From Cylindrotheca closterium (taxonomy: Eukaryota; Bacillariophyta; Bacillariophyceae; Bacillariales; Bacillariaceae): a stretch of DNA of 64,000 nt. Below are positions 38,802 through 48,585 of this stretch, piece by piece. Under the pieces are notes generated by a model. It saw nothing but the letters and a program-made list of their open reading frames with translations, made no database searches and was not told the origin of the DNA. A program made the position numbers and the translations under genes. The stretch's first letter is position 1. Each line of letters starts with the position of its first letter. The DNA lies in assembly GCA_933822405.4 (NCBI GenBank), contig CAKOGP040001758.1:515007-579006 (forward strand). Reading direction: 5' to 3'.

Positions 38802-41354
38802 ATGATACGGATACAAGTCTTTGATCCTCGAGGAAAGAAGGTGGAAGTGGATGTGGACCCGAACTCTTCCATCAAGGATGTGATGGCACAGGTCGAGACC
38901 GAAACGGGTCTCGAAAAAGAGACCCAACGATTTACGATACATGGCGACCGAAATGTGTTCTTGGAACCCATGAAGATCTACATTCGGGATAGCAAGGGAA
39001 GTAAATTCCTTATTGACAATGTTGAACCTCTGGATAGCATCGATGATATCAAGAAAAGACTGGAGGCTCAAGAAAACATTCCTGCAGATGATCAATACCT
39101 CTTGTTTGGCGAAACCCCACTCAACGACGGGACAAAAAAACTTTTCGACTACGGGATTAAGCATAGAGCATGGCTCGATCTGGAGCCAATGAAGATCAAT
39201 ATTAAGACTACCAAGGGTGAAGTCTTTGAGTTGGTTGTCGATCCAAATGACACAGTCGCGGATGTCAAGAAGCAAATTAATGAGACCAAGAAGATTCCAC
39301 TTGATGAAATCATACTGACATTCAATGGAGAAAGCATCAAAGATGAATCCAAACTTTCCGAATGCGGAGTTCGGCATAGAGATACCTTGAATCTCGAGAA
39401 AATCAAAATACATGTCAAGAATGGCACCAACAGGGGAAAAGGCAAGGTGCATACCTTTGAATTCGAGCCGACCGACAAAGTCGAGGCCATCAAGAAGATC
39501 ATTGCTAGCAGCAGTAAAATTGGGATTCCGGTACAAGAGCAACTTCTATTCTTTCAAGGCGAGATGCTAGTGGAGCCTGGCAAGACATTAAGAGAATGCA
39601 ATCTCAAGCATGAGTCGACGGTCGATCTGGAACAGATGAAAATCAAAGTCAGCACGTTCAATGGCGACAAGTTCAAGATGGACGTCGAACAAACCGATAC
39701 TATTGAGGATATCAAGGAGAAAATTATGGAAAAGAAGGGCATTCCTATGAAAGATCAAATCTTGCTGTTCAATGGTAAAAAACTCCCACTAAAAGGGGAT
39801 GTTGAGTCCCCCACTGGCGAGCAACTGAAGGATATCGATATGACACTGTTCGACTGTGGCATTCATCATCTCGATAAACTAGTGGTAGAGGAGCACATGA
39901 AGGTACTTGTACAGGATGATACCAAGGAGGGAGGTGGTAAGGTATACACATTGTATACCGAAGAGACATACCCAATCAGTCGGGTCATGGATATGATTGC
40001 CGACGAAGTTGGCATGCCCAAGGAAAAACAACTCTTATCCTATGAAGAACGATTTATCATCGAAAAGGATGTGGCTACCACGTTGAAGGATTATGGTATC
40101 AAACACAAGACAACTATTCACTTGGTGCCGATGATCGTCAATATCAAAACATTCCAAGGCGACACCTTCCCCTTGGCAGTTGAGCCAACGGATACGGTAC
40201 AGAGCATCAAGGATCGAATCACGGAAATGAAGGAAATTCCATTGAAAGATCAAATCATACTGTTCAATGACGAGCGTCTTAATGATCCAAACAAGTCGCT
40301 AGCGGATTGTGGAATCCAACACTTGGACACAATGACAGTCGAAGAACACATGAAGGTGTTCGTTCAGGATGACACCAAGAATGGAGGCGGCAAGGTATAC
40401 ACCTTTTACACTGAAGAGACATTCAGCATCAGCAAAATCACGGATATGATTGCGGAAGAAGTGGGAATTCCTCAGAAGAAGCAGTTATTGTCGTATGCCG
40501 ACTCGTTGATCTTTGACAAAGACTTGGGCACCACTCTCAAGGACTATGGTATCAAGCACAAATCAACAATATTCTTGGTCCAAATGATGATTAATGTCAA
40601 GACCTTCCAGGGCGACGCCTTTATGATGACTGTCGACCCAAGCGACAAGTGTCGACGAATCAAAACAAAGGTGAAGGATGTGAAAGACATTCCTTTGAAC
40701 GACCAAATTTTGATATTCAATGACCAACGTGTCAGTGACATGGATTCGATGAAAGACTGTGGAATCAAGCATGGTGACACTGTCTTTATCAACCAAGCAA
40801 TGAAGGTGAATATCCAAGATGATACGAGAGGAGCAAATGAAAAGGTGTATACCTTTTACATGGAGGAGAACGACACTATCCATATGGTTGCCATGTTGAT
40901 CCAAAATAAGATCGGGATTGAGAAAGATAAGCAACGCATGACATTCAAGGACGAGAAGCTTGAGGAAGAAGACAAGTCCCTGAAAGATTGCGGTATCAAG
41001 CACGACGATACGATTCATGTCAAGAAATCATATATTCCAGTCGACTGGAAGAAGACTGTTGAAGAGAAGTATGGAAAGGTCAAGGTGACAACCTACAATG
41101 TCGACTACACGCTAGACAAAGGTGTCATTGCGGGTATAAAGGGCGAAAAAGAGGTGACCATTGACGTCACAGGACGAAGGAGAAGTGAGATGGCGGACCA
41201 GCAAAAGGAATTCATGGCGGAGAGAGCAAAGAGTCCGAAGAAGAGCCCGAAGAAGGGAAGGAGGTCTATGAAGGAATTCTTGGACGACGTAGCAGTGAGT
41301 AAAGAGAAACTAGCAGAGTTGGAAAAAGCAGATTTGGAAAAAGAAGACAAGTAG
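38802..41354 (+). CDS. Ubiquitin-like polyprotein with 10 UBL units
   Basis: 850 residues in one exon. It reads as ten head-to-tail ubiquitin-like units, each about 70-80 residues, beginning 'M-[KI]-[IV]-x-[VI]' and ending near 'CGI-[KH]-H-x-D-T-[IL]'. Typical inner strings are 'DTVxDIKxxI', 'IPLxDQIxLF' and 'TLxDYGIKHKSTI'. Units 5-10 alternate two types: one starting 'TFQGDxF' and one starting 'VQDDTKxGGGK'. No unit ends in Gly-Gly, so release of single ubiquitins is not expected; this looks like a rigid scaffold. The C-terminal 100 residues hold a conserved 'YIPVDWKKTVEEKYGKVKVT' block and a Lys/Ser/Pro tail. Location and partners unknown. Confidence 0.9.
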   Translation: MIRIQVFDPRGKKVEVDVDPNSSIKDVMAQVETETGLEKETQRFTIHGDRNVFLEPMKIYIRDSKGSKFLIDNVEPLDSIDDIKKRLEAQENIPADDQYLLFGETPLNDGTKKLFDYGIKHRAWLDLEPMKINIKTTKGEVFELVVDPNDTVADVKKQINETKKIPLDEIILTFNGESIKDESKLSECGVRHRDTLNLEKIKIHVKNGTNRGKGKVHTFEFEPTDKVEAIKKIIASSSKIGIPVQEQLLFFQGEMLVEPGKTLRECNLKHESTVDLEQMKIKVSTFNGDKFKMDVEQTDTIEDIKEKIMEKKGIPMKDQILLFNGKKLPLKGDVESPTGEQLKDIDMTLFDCGIHHLDKLVVEEHMKVLVQDDTKEGGGKVYTLYTEETYPISRVMDMIADEVGMPKEKQLLSYEERFIIEKDVATTLKDYGIKHKTTIHLVPMIVNIKTFQGDTFPLAVEPTDTVQSIKDRITEMKEIPLKDQIILFNDERLNDPNKSLADCGIQHLDTMTVEEHMKVFVQDDTKNGGGKVYTFYTEETFSISKITDMIAEEVGIPQKKQLLSYADSLIFDKDLGTTLKDYGIKHKSTIFLVQMMINVKTFQGDAFMMTVDPSDKCRRIKTKVKDVKDIPLNDQILIFNDQRVSDMDSMKDCGIKHGDTVFINQAMKVNIQDDTRGANEKVYTFYMEENDTIHMVAMLIQNKIGIEKDKQRMTFKDEKLEEEDKSLKDCGIKHDDTIHVKKSYIPVDWKKTVEEKYGKVKVTTYNVDYTLDKGVIAGIKGEKEVTIDVTGRRRSEMADQQKEFMAERAKSPKKSPKKGRRSMKEFLDDVAVSKEKLAELEKADLEKEDK

Positions 41355-41700
41355 GAACCCAGTGACAGAACTGGTAGAAGGGGAAAGCATGAAGTCAGCG
41401 AAAAAGTAAAAACGAAGAAGAATAGTGAAAAATATAAGAATGTAAAAAAGTACAAAATCGAAAAAATATAGTTGGTTACACCGGTAGAAGCTACAGTAAT
41501 AAAGTGGTACGTATCCCTATTCCCCATACCGGTACGGTATTGTCGATCACTCGCGGAATCATAGTTTGACCACTTCGACCAAAGTCTGGTGACTATGAAT
41601 GTCCAAACCAAGACTGACAAAAACTATGTATTAAAAACCTCTATTACAAAAACAAACACGCCAACGCATCATAGTAGGTCTCACCACTACGAGGACCACT
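41355..41700. other. Intergenic region between the two UBL genes
   Basis: 346 bp; no gene. A-rich stretch at 41395-41470 after the first stop codon, then GTACC-rich sequence (accggtacggtattg) at about 41528-41542. Confidence 0.4.
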
Positions 41701-44700
41701 ATGAGGATACAAGTATTTACTCCCAAGGGCGAGAAAGTAGTAGTAGAGGTTGATCCAAATGACACAATCAGTGATGTCCAAGCCAAGGTGGAAGCTGAAG
41801 CAGGTCTCGACAGAGACACCCAACGGTTTACGATACATGGCGAGCGAAATGTGTTCCAGGAGCCCATGAATATATACGTCCGCGACACCACGGGGCGAAA
41901 ATTCCTAGTTGATAACGTGCAACCTTTGGATAGCGTCGGTGACATAAAGAAAAGGATAGAATATCAAGAAGCCATACCAGCAAAGGATCAGTACATGTTG
42001 TTTGGGCAAACGGCTCTGAATGACAATTCGCAGACCCTTTTCGATTATGGAATCAAGCACAAGTCAATTATCGACCTTGAGCCCATGACCATATTCATCA
42101 AGACAATCAAGGGCGATATATTTGAGCTGATGGTCGAACCAAAGGACACAGTTGCTGATATCAAAAGGCAAATATTTGAACAAAAGGCCGTTCCGTTGGA
42201 TGAGATCATCCTTACTGCCGATGGCGAGTCTCTCACTAACAACTCCAAGCTTTCTGACTGTGGAATTAAACATCGCGATACTCTGGTTTTGAACCCACTT
42301 ACAATACTCGTTAAGGATGGTACCAACAAAGGCCAAGGAAAAATGTATACCTTTGTATACGAAGCAACCGACGCAATTGAGGACATCAAGAATACAATTG
42401 TGGATGTTATTGGGATTCCAATGCACGAACAGCTGTTATCGTTTGAAGGAGAAATGCTGATTAAAAACGGCAGGACTTTGAGGGAGTGTGGTTTGAAGCA
42501 TCAATCGATGCTGGATCTTGAACAGATGAAGATCCGAATCAAGACATTCCAAGGCGACAAATTCAAGCTGGACGTTGAACAAACGGATACTGTACAAAGC
42601 ATCAAAGAGAGAGTTATGGAAAAGAAGGGAATCCCATTGAAAGATCAAATCTTGATGTTTTTTGAGGATCGCCTCGATGATACGGACAAGACACTTGTAG
42701 ATTGTGGAATTCAGCACAATGACAAACTGGAAGTCGAAGAACATATGAAGGTCATCGTCCAAGATGATACTAATAATGGAGGCGGTAAGACGTACGTATT
42801 CTATACCGAAGAAACTTATCCCATGAGCAAGATTTCGGCAATGATTGCAGACGAAGTTGGCATTCCCGAGGGCGACCAACTGCTCTCATATAGCGAGTCA
42901 ATGATCAATGAGGATTCCATGAATACAACGTTAAAGGATTATGGAATCAAGCACAAATCTACTATCCATTTGGTCCAAATGATGATCAATATCCAAACAT
43001 TCCAAGGTGACACGTTCGATTTGCCAGTTGAACCAACTGATTCATTGCAAAGCATTAAGGACAGAATATTAGAAATGAAAGGCATTCCATTGGTCGACCA
43101 AATCCCATTATTCAATAACAAGCGCCTCGGTGATATGGACCAGACTCTTCTGGACTGCGGCATCTATCATCTCGACGGAATTGTGGTCGAAGAACATATG
43201 AAGGTTATTGTCCAAGATGACACCAAGAATGGAGGCGGCAAGACTTATGTATTGTACACAGAGGAAACTTATCCCATCAGCAAGATATCCGAGATGATAG
43301 TAGAAGAAGTAGGAATTTCTAGGGATGATCAAATCCTCTCTTACCAGCAGTCATTACTCGATGACCAGGACATGGGAACCACCTTAAAGAATTATGGTAT
43401 CAAGCACAAGTCGACTATTCACTTAGTCCAGATGATTGTCCACGTCACAACATTCCAAGGAGACGAATTCGATTTGTCGGTTGAACTAACAGATACGCTG
43501 CAAAGCATCAAGGACCGAGTATTGGAAATGAAGGGCATTCCAATGAAAGATCAAATTCTTTGGTACGACGATAAGCGTCAGGATGATACAAAGCCCACAC
43601 TTTTGGATTGCGGGGTTGCACATCTGGATAAATTCGTCATCGAAGAGCATATGAAGGTGTTCGTGAAGGATGATACGAGAAACGGTGGTGGTGAAGTTTA
43701 TACATTCTATACAGAAGAGACTGATCCTATCGACAAAATTGCGCAAATGATTGTCGATGAATTGGGCATTCCGAAGGAGACGCAGCTGCTTTCGTTCAAG
43801 GATTCTTTGATCGAGGATAAGGATATGGGTATGTCATTGAAGGAATATGGTATCGAACACAAGTCAAAAATCCATGCGCTTCAGATGAAAATCAAAGTCA
43901 ACACTTTTCAAGGTGACAAATTCAAGATGGACGTGGAACGAACAGATACACTGCAAAGCATCAAGGAGAGAATTATGGAGAAGAAGGAAATTCCATTGAA
44001 AGACCAACTCGTTTTCTTCAACGGAGACCGTCTTGATGATACAAGCCTGACTCTTGTAGACTGTGGTATCGAACACAATGACAAACTTGTCATCGAGGAG
44101 CATATGAAGATTATTGTCCAGGATGACACCAAGAATGGAGGTGGCAAGACTTACCTGTTCTACACGGAAGAAACTTTTCCCATTAGCAAGATTGCGGAGA
44201 TGATAGTCGGTGAAGTGGGCATTCCGAGAGACGATCAAATCTTATCGTACGAGGACTCTTTGATCTTTGAGAAAGACATGGATTCAACACTGAAGAATTA
44301 CGGCATCAAACACAAGTCGACTATTCGCTTGGTGCAGATGATTGTCAGCATCAAAACATTTCAAGGCGACACATTTGATTTGTCAGTCGAACCGACCGAT
44401 AGTCTACAGAGCATCAAGGACCGAGTATTGGAAATGAAGGGCATTCCATTGAAAGACCAACTTTTATGGTTCAATGGCAACCGCCTCGATGACACAGACA
44501 GGACGCTTTTGGACTGTGGGATTGAACATTTAGACAAGTTGGTAATAGAGGAACATATGAAGGTTCTTGTCAAAAATGATACCAAGAATGGAGGCGGCAA
44601 GGTCTACACCTTTTACACCGAAGAGACTTATCCAATCAGCAAGATTACAAAAATGATAGCAGATGAAGTGGGTATTCCCAAGGGTGATCAGCTGTTATCG

Positions 44701-46806
44701 TATCAAGAATCTTTGATTTCGGAGGAAGATATGGGTACAACACTGAAAGATTATGGAATAAAGCACAAGTCGACCATTCACGCGATCCAAATGCAAATAA
44801 AAATTAACACATTCCAGGGTGACAAATTCAATATGGACGTGGAGAAAACCGATAAGGTGAAGGATATCAAGGATCGAATAAAGGAAATGAAGGGCATTCC
44901 TTTGAAGGATCAGATTTTGTGGTACGGCGACGAGCGTCTCAGTGATAAGACCCTGTCGCTTACAGACTGCGGAATCCATCATATGGATACAGTAAAGGTC
45001 GAGGAACACATGAAGATTACTGTCCAAGATGATACCAAAAACGGGGGCGGGAAGACTTATCTGTTCTATACAGAGGAGAGTGATGCAATCAGCAAGATTG
45101 CAATGATGATATCGGCTGAAGTGGGAATTCCGAAGGAAATACAGCTTCTATCCTACGAGGAGTCGCTTATCGGTATCAAAGATATGGGTACAACATTGAA
45201 GGATTACGGTATCAAGCACAAAACGACGATTCACGCAATCCAAATGACGGTTGCCGTCAAGACATTTCAAGGCGATAAATTCGACTTTGAAGTTGAGCAG
45301 ACTGATACGCTACAAAGCATCAAAGACCGAGTACTTGATATGACTGACATTCCTCTTATTGACCAAGTCTTATTCTTCGACGAGAAGCGTCTCGACGATA
45401 TGAATCAGACACTTGTAGGATGCGGAATTCAGCACCTTGACAAACTCATAATCGAAGAGCATATGAAGATCAATGTCCAAGATGATACCAAAAAGGGGGA
45501 CGGTAAAGTATATATGTTTTATACACAGGAAACTTTCCCAATTAGCAAGGTTATGGACATGATCGCAGATGAAGTAGGGATTCCCAAGAAGAAGCAGCTT
45601 TTGTCATATGACGAGACATTAATCTACGATAAAGACGTTGGTACATCGTTGAAGGATTATGGTATCAAGCACCAGTCGACTATCCATTTGGTTCAAATGA
45701 TGATTACCGTCAAGACCTTCCAGGGTGACACCTTCATGATGACTGTCGATCCGAGTGACAAGTGTCAACGCATCAAGCAGAAGGTGAAGGATATGAAAGA
45801 TATTCCTTTGAACGACCAAATTTTGATATTCAACGATCGACGGTGTAGTGACATGGACTCATTTAAAATCTGTGGTATCAAACATGGTGACACTGTCTTC
45901 ATCGCCCAAGCGATGAAGGTGAACATCCAAGATGACACGAGAGGAGCAAACGGCAAGATTTACACCTTCTACATGGAGGAAAACGATATTATCCACGATG
46001 TTGCCATGTTGATCCAAGACAAGATTGGGATCGAGAAAGATAAGCAACGTATGACATTCAATGATGAGAAGCTTGAGGAAGAAGACAAGTCTCTGAAAGA
46101 TTGCGGTATCAAGCATGACGATACTATTCATGTCAAGAAATCATATATTCCAGTCGACTGGAAGAAGACTGTGGAAGAGAAGTATGGAAAGGTCAAGGTG
46201 ACAACGTACAATGTCGATTACACTCTAGACAAAGGAGTCATTGCGGGAATCAAAGATGAAAAAGAGGTGGAAATTGATATAACAGGGCGAAGGAAAAGTG
46301 AAATGGTGCAGCAGCAAATGGATTTTATGGCAAAGAGTCCTTCAAAGTATAGGAAGTCAATGATGACGAATCAGGAATTTTTGGATGAAATGGCAAGTCC
46401 GAAAAAGACTCCGACAAAGAACCGTCAGTCAATGATGCCCATAGCAAACGCAGGATTGTTGGAGGAAACGGCAACTCCAAAAAAGACCCCGACAAAGAGC
46501 CGGCAGTCAATGATGCCCATAGCAAGTGCAGGGTTGCTGGAGGAAACGGCGACTCCGAAAAAGACCCCGAAAAAGAACAAGAAGGCCAAGTCAATCATGA
46601 CGGACACAGTCCTTTTGGAGGAAACGGATGTATTGGAGGAAATGGCAAGTCCGAAAAAGACCCCGAAAAAGAAGAGCAAGAAAGCCAAGTCAATGATGAC
46701 GGGCACAGCCCTTTTGGAGGATTCGGATATTTTGGAGGAAACAGCAACTCCGAAAAAGAAGAAGAAGAAAAAGAAGGCAGCGTCAGTTATACTGGAAGAA
46801 TCATAA
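41701..46806 (+). CDS. Ubiquitin-like polyprotein with 20 UBL units
   Basis: 1701 residues in one exon, a paralogue of the previous gene. Units 1-4 and the final two units match the 10-unit protein one-to-one. Between them the A/B two-unit module (TFQGD-type followed by VQDDTKNGGGK-type, 151 residues or 453 bp) is repeated eight times, against three in the neighbour. No Gly-Gly ends are present, and the junctions between units ('IEEH-MK' and 'HLVQ-MI') are constant in length, arguing for defined spacing. After the shared 'YIPVDWKKTVEEKYGK' block the 180-residue tail has repeats of 'EETATPKKTPTK' with 'SMMPIA' and ends in a Lys run. Probably a large elongated scaffold. Confidence 0.9.
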   Translation: MRIQVFTPKGEKVVVEVDPNDTISDVQAKVEAEAGLDRDTQRFTIHGERNVFQEPMNIYVRDTTGRKFLVDNVQPLDSVGDIKKRIEYQEAIPAKDQYMLFGQTALNDNSQTLFDYGIKHKSIIDLEPMTIFIKTIKGDIFELMVEPKDTVADIKRQIFEQKAVPLDEIILTADGESLTNNSKLSDCGIKHRDTLVLNPLTILVKDGTNKGQGKMYTFVYEATDAIEDIKNTIVDVIGIPMHEQLLSFEGEMLIKNGRTLRECGLKHQSMLDLEQMKIRIKTFQGDKFKLDVEQTDTVQSIKERVMEKKGIPLKDQILMFFEDRLDDTDKTLVDCGIQHNDKLEVEEHMKVIVQDDTNNGGGKTYVFYTEETYPMSKISAMIADEVGIPEGDQLLSYSESMINEDSMNTTLKDYGIKHKSTIHLVQMMINIQTFQGDTFDLPVEPTDSLQSIKDRILEMKGIPLVDQIPLFNNKRLGDMDQTLLDCGIYHLDGIVVEEHMKVIVQDDTKNGGGKTYVLYTEETYPISKISEMIVEEVGISRDDQILSYQQSLLDDQDMGTTLKNYGIKHKSTIHLVQMIVHVTTFQGDEFDLSVELTDTLQSIKDRVLEMKGIPMKDQILWYDDKRQDDTKPTLLDCGVAHLDKFVIEEHMKVFVKDDTRNGGGEVYTFYTEETDPIDKIAQMIVDELGIPKETQLLSFKDSLIEDKDMGMSLKEYGIEHKSKIHALQMKIKVNTFQGDKFKMDVERTDTLQSIKERIMEKKEIPLKDQLVFFNGDRLDDTSLTLVDCGIEHNDKLVIEEHMKIIVQDDTKNGGGKTYLFYTEETFPISKIAEMIVGEVGIPRDDQILSYEDSLIFEKDMDSTLKNYGIKHKSTIRLVQMIVSIKTFQGDTFDLSVEPTDSLQSIKDRVLEMKGIPLKDQLLWFNGNRLDDTDRTLLDCGIEHLDKLVIEEHMKVLVKNDTKNGGGKVYTFYTEETYPISKITKMIADEVGIPKGDQLLSYQESLISEEDMGTTLKDYGIKHKSTIHAIQMQIKINTFQGDKFNMDVEKTDKVKDIKDRIKEMKGIPLKDQILWYGDERLSDKTLSLTDCGIHHMDTVKVEEHMKITVQDDTKNGGGKTYLFYTEESDAISKIAMMISAEVGIPKEIQLLSYEESLIGIKDMGTTLKDYGIKHKTTIHAIQMTVAVKTFQGDKFDFEVEQTDTLQSIKDRVLDMTDIPLIDQVLFFDEKRLDDMNQTLVGCGIQHLDKLIIEEHMKINVQDDTKKGDGKVYMFYTQETFPISKVMDMIADEVGIPKKKQLLSYDETLIYDKDVGTSLKDYGIKHQSTIHLVQMMITVKTFQGDTFMMTVDPSDKCQRIKQKVKDMKDIPLNDQILIFNDRRCSDMDSFKICGIKHGDTVFIAQAMKVNIQDDTRGANGKIYTFYMEENDIIHDVAMLIQDKIGIEKDKQRMTFNDEKLEEEDKSLKDCGIKHDDTIHVKKSYIPVDWKKTVEEKYGKVKVTTYNVDYTLDKGVIAGIKDEKEVEIDITGRRKSEMVQQQMDFMAKSPSKYRKSMMTNQEFLDEMASPKKTPTKNRQSMMPIANAGLLEETATPKKTPTKSRQSMMPIASAGLLEETATPKKTPKKNKKAKSIMTDTVLLEETDVLEEMASPKKTPKKKSKKAKSMMTGTALLEDSDILEETATPKKKKKKKKAASVILEES
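42526..46143 (+). repeat. Coding tandem repeat, period about 453 bp, eight copies
   Basis: Each copy encodes one A/B pair of UBL units. Starts of the A units at 42526 and 42979 give exactly 453 bp, and 3618 bp divided by eight gives about 452. Copies are diverged at the DNA level but phase is kept throughout, so length changes by whole modules are the likely mode of expansion. Confidence 0.85.
46318..46800 (+). repeat. Coding repeats of the Lys/Pro/Thr tail
   Basis: The 3' end of the 20-unit gene repeats a unit coding 'GLLEETATPKKTPTK' and variants about five times, with spacers 'RQSMMPIA' or 'KKAKSMMTG'. The unit length is not constant. It is absent from the 10-unit paralogue. Confidence 0.7.
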
Positions 46807-46818
46807 TGCCAATGGGGT

Positions 46819-46835
46819 ACAGTACCAGGTACTGT
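46819..46835. repeat. Perfect palindrome with GTACC core
   Basis: acagtacc-a-ggtactgt, 17 bp with a single central base, just after the 20-unit UBL gene. Related palindromes lie at 18157, 26582, 29205 and 59572. Confidence 0.7.
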
Positions 46836-47063
46836 CCCTGCCCTGCTATAAAAATATTTTCTACTAGAAGTTAAAATGAGTGTCCGTCGACGGAAAGACC
46901 AAGATACGAATGGGAATCATCATATCGCGATCCGCAAAGAAAATGACCGCAGATGCAGTCGTGCATGGTGACAAGATACGTACTGTAGACTGCACCCTTC
47001 ATTGTTTCTGCAGCCCACACATTTCAATAGATTGAATCAAATCAAAACAAATCCAATTACAAA

Positions 47064-48053
47064 ATGTCAGTACTAGCTGGCCAATGGAAGAGCGATGGTT
47101 CGGATGATCCATCCTTTGGTGACAAGCAGATGACATTCTCTTTGGATGTCAGCGAAGAAACACAAACTTTAGCCATGAAAACCACGAAGACTAGGCCTTC
47201 CAATTTCTTGTACGAACTGGATCCACCAGCAAATTCATTCTTTCTAGAAGTTCTTGTGGACGAAAAGACCAAAGGATCCAGCTTGAGCGTTGGAGTTGCC
47301 AAGCTATCAAATTTGAAGGTTGGTTATGGAACCAAAGGTATGCTTTACAATGGGAATCTAACCAACGGAATGGCAGCATTGAAAACAAGCTTCGGGCCCT
47401 TTCTCAAAGCGGGAGATAGAGTCATCGTGGAATATGTATTAAGTGGCGACTTTATTGAGGTGACTTACTATCTCGATGGCGAATGTTTGGGAACTGGCTT
47501 TCGTGTACCAAAGGAAAACGAAGCTTTTCACCCTGTCTTGTCCATGACAGGAGAGGTGACCGTCACGGCCACGGTCACGGCCGAGATCCCACCACACATT
47601 ATCAAAGGTTACACTGATCCCAATTTTATGCGTAAGACCTACAATATTGTCCAAGCCAAAGATGAATCTGGGACTACGATAATTCCGACGGAAGGTGGTG
47701 ACGGCAGGGAGATTAAGCTGACGGTGAATCCCACCAAAGACGACAAAGTGACGTTGACAGTCGTGGTATGCAACATTCTATCCATTGGAAAGAACTTTGA
47801 TACTACCGAAAACGGAATTTCGATGTCTTCCGTCGAAGGAAGCGATGTGGTGTCGAGCACGCGAAGCAAACCCATTCCTCCCTACGATGTGGTGGAGAAG
47901 GCGATCAGACAGAGCATGGCAACTGGATGGGCTGCCATAAACTTTTCTGCTGATGGGAAAGCAATGACCATTCTGGATGCTAATGGTGAATCTGTGGCAA
48001 CTGGAGAGAGAATTGTTGGAGAACGTGGGCAACCTGCATTGGCATCCTACTAG
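47064..48053 (+). CDS. SPRY-like plus META-like domain protein
   Basis: 329 residues in one exon. Residues 45-170 look like a SPRY/B30.2-type beta sandwich: 'SLSVGVAKLSN', 'GYGTKGMLYNGN', 'AGDRVIVEYVLSGDF', 'TYYLDGECLGTGFRV' and 'FHPVLSMTGEV'. The 'YYLDGxxLGxGF' pattern is the usual SPRY strand pair. Residues 190-325 resemble a META-type domain with 'VTLTVVVCNILSIGKN', 'VVSSTRSKPIPP' and 'AMTILDANGESV'. Both calls are by pattern. SPRY domains bind protein partners. It lies next to the UBL pair in the same orientation, but a functional link is not shown. Confidence 0.65.
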   Translation: MSVLAGQWKSDGSDDPSFGDKQMTFSLDVSEETQTLAMKTTKTRPSNFLYELDPPANSFFLEVLVDEKTKGSSLSVGVAKLSNLKVGYGTKGMLYNGNLTNGMAALKTSFGPFLKAGDRVIVEYVLSGDFIEVTYYLDGECLGTGFRVPKENEAFHPVLSMTGEVTVTATVTAEIPPHIIKGYTDPNFMRKTYNIVQAKDESGTTIIPTEGGDGREIKLTVNPTKDDKVTLTVVVCNILSIGKNFDTTENGISMSSVEGSDVVSSTRSKPIPPYDVVEKAIRQSMATGWAAINFSADGKAMTILDANGESVATGERIVGERGQPALASY

Positions 48054-48174
48054 CTATAGTGAAGATTGATCTAAATCGATAATTATGAAATTGGGTCAAT
48101 TCTAAATCTTCTTGGCTACTTTACTATACAGAATACTAATAACATATAAAAAGATACTGACACGGCTTCAGCAT

Positions 48175-48585
48175 CAACTCTATATTTTCAGTTGGCAACG
48201 GAATGCTCCGTTATTGATTGGTCCTCTTCTGGTTGCGTTGGGTCATCATGTGACTCTGCTTTCAAAGTTTTGGTCACGAAACAGCGTTCATTTGAAGATG
48301 CCGACACGGCTTTAGCATCAACTCTCTAATTTCAATTTGCAACGGAATGCTCCTTTATTGATTGGTCCTCTTCTCGTTGCGTTGGATCATAATGTGACTC
48401 TGCTTTCAAAGTTTTGGTCACTGAATAACGATCATTCGAAGATGCTGACACGACTTCAGCACCAACTCTACTTTTAATTTGCAACGGAATGCTCCGTTGT
48501 TGATTGGTCCTCTTCTCGTTGCGTTGGATCATCATGTGACTCTGCTTTCAAAGTTTTGGTCACTGAATAACGATCATTCCATTCC
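48175..48585. repeat. 142-144-bp tandem repeat, three copies
   Basis: The string gcaacggaatgctccgtt (and variants) starts at 48195, 48339 and 48481. Each copy continues with 'gattggtcctcttct' and 'tgactctgctttcaaag'. Copy 3 lies inside the LRAT-like gene and encodes its last 34 residues; copies 1 and 2 lie beyond its stop codon and keep similar reading frames. The gene end has therefore been duplicated in tandem. Confidence 0.85.

Noticed and set aside
38757..46131. Many minus-strand ORFs opposite the UBL polyprotein genes
   Set aside because: They are repeated antisense shadows of the UBL repeats.
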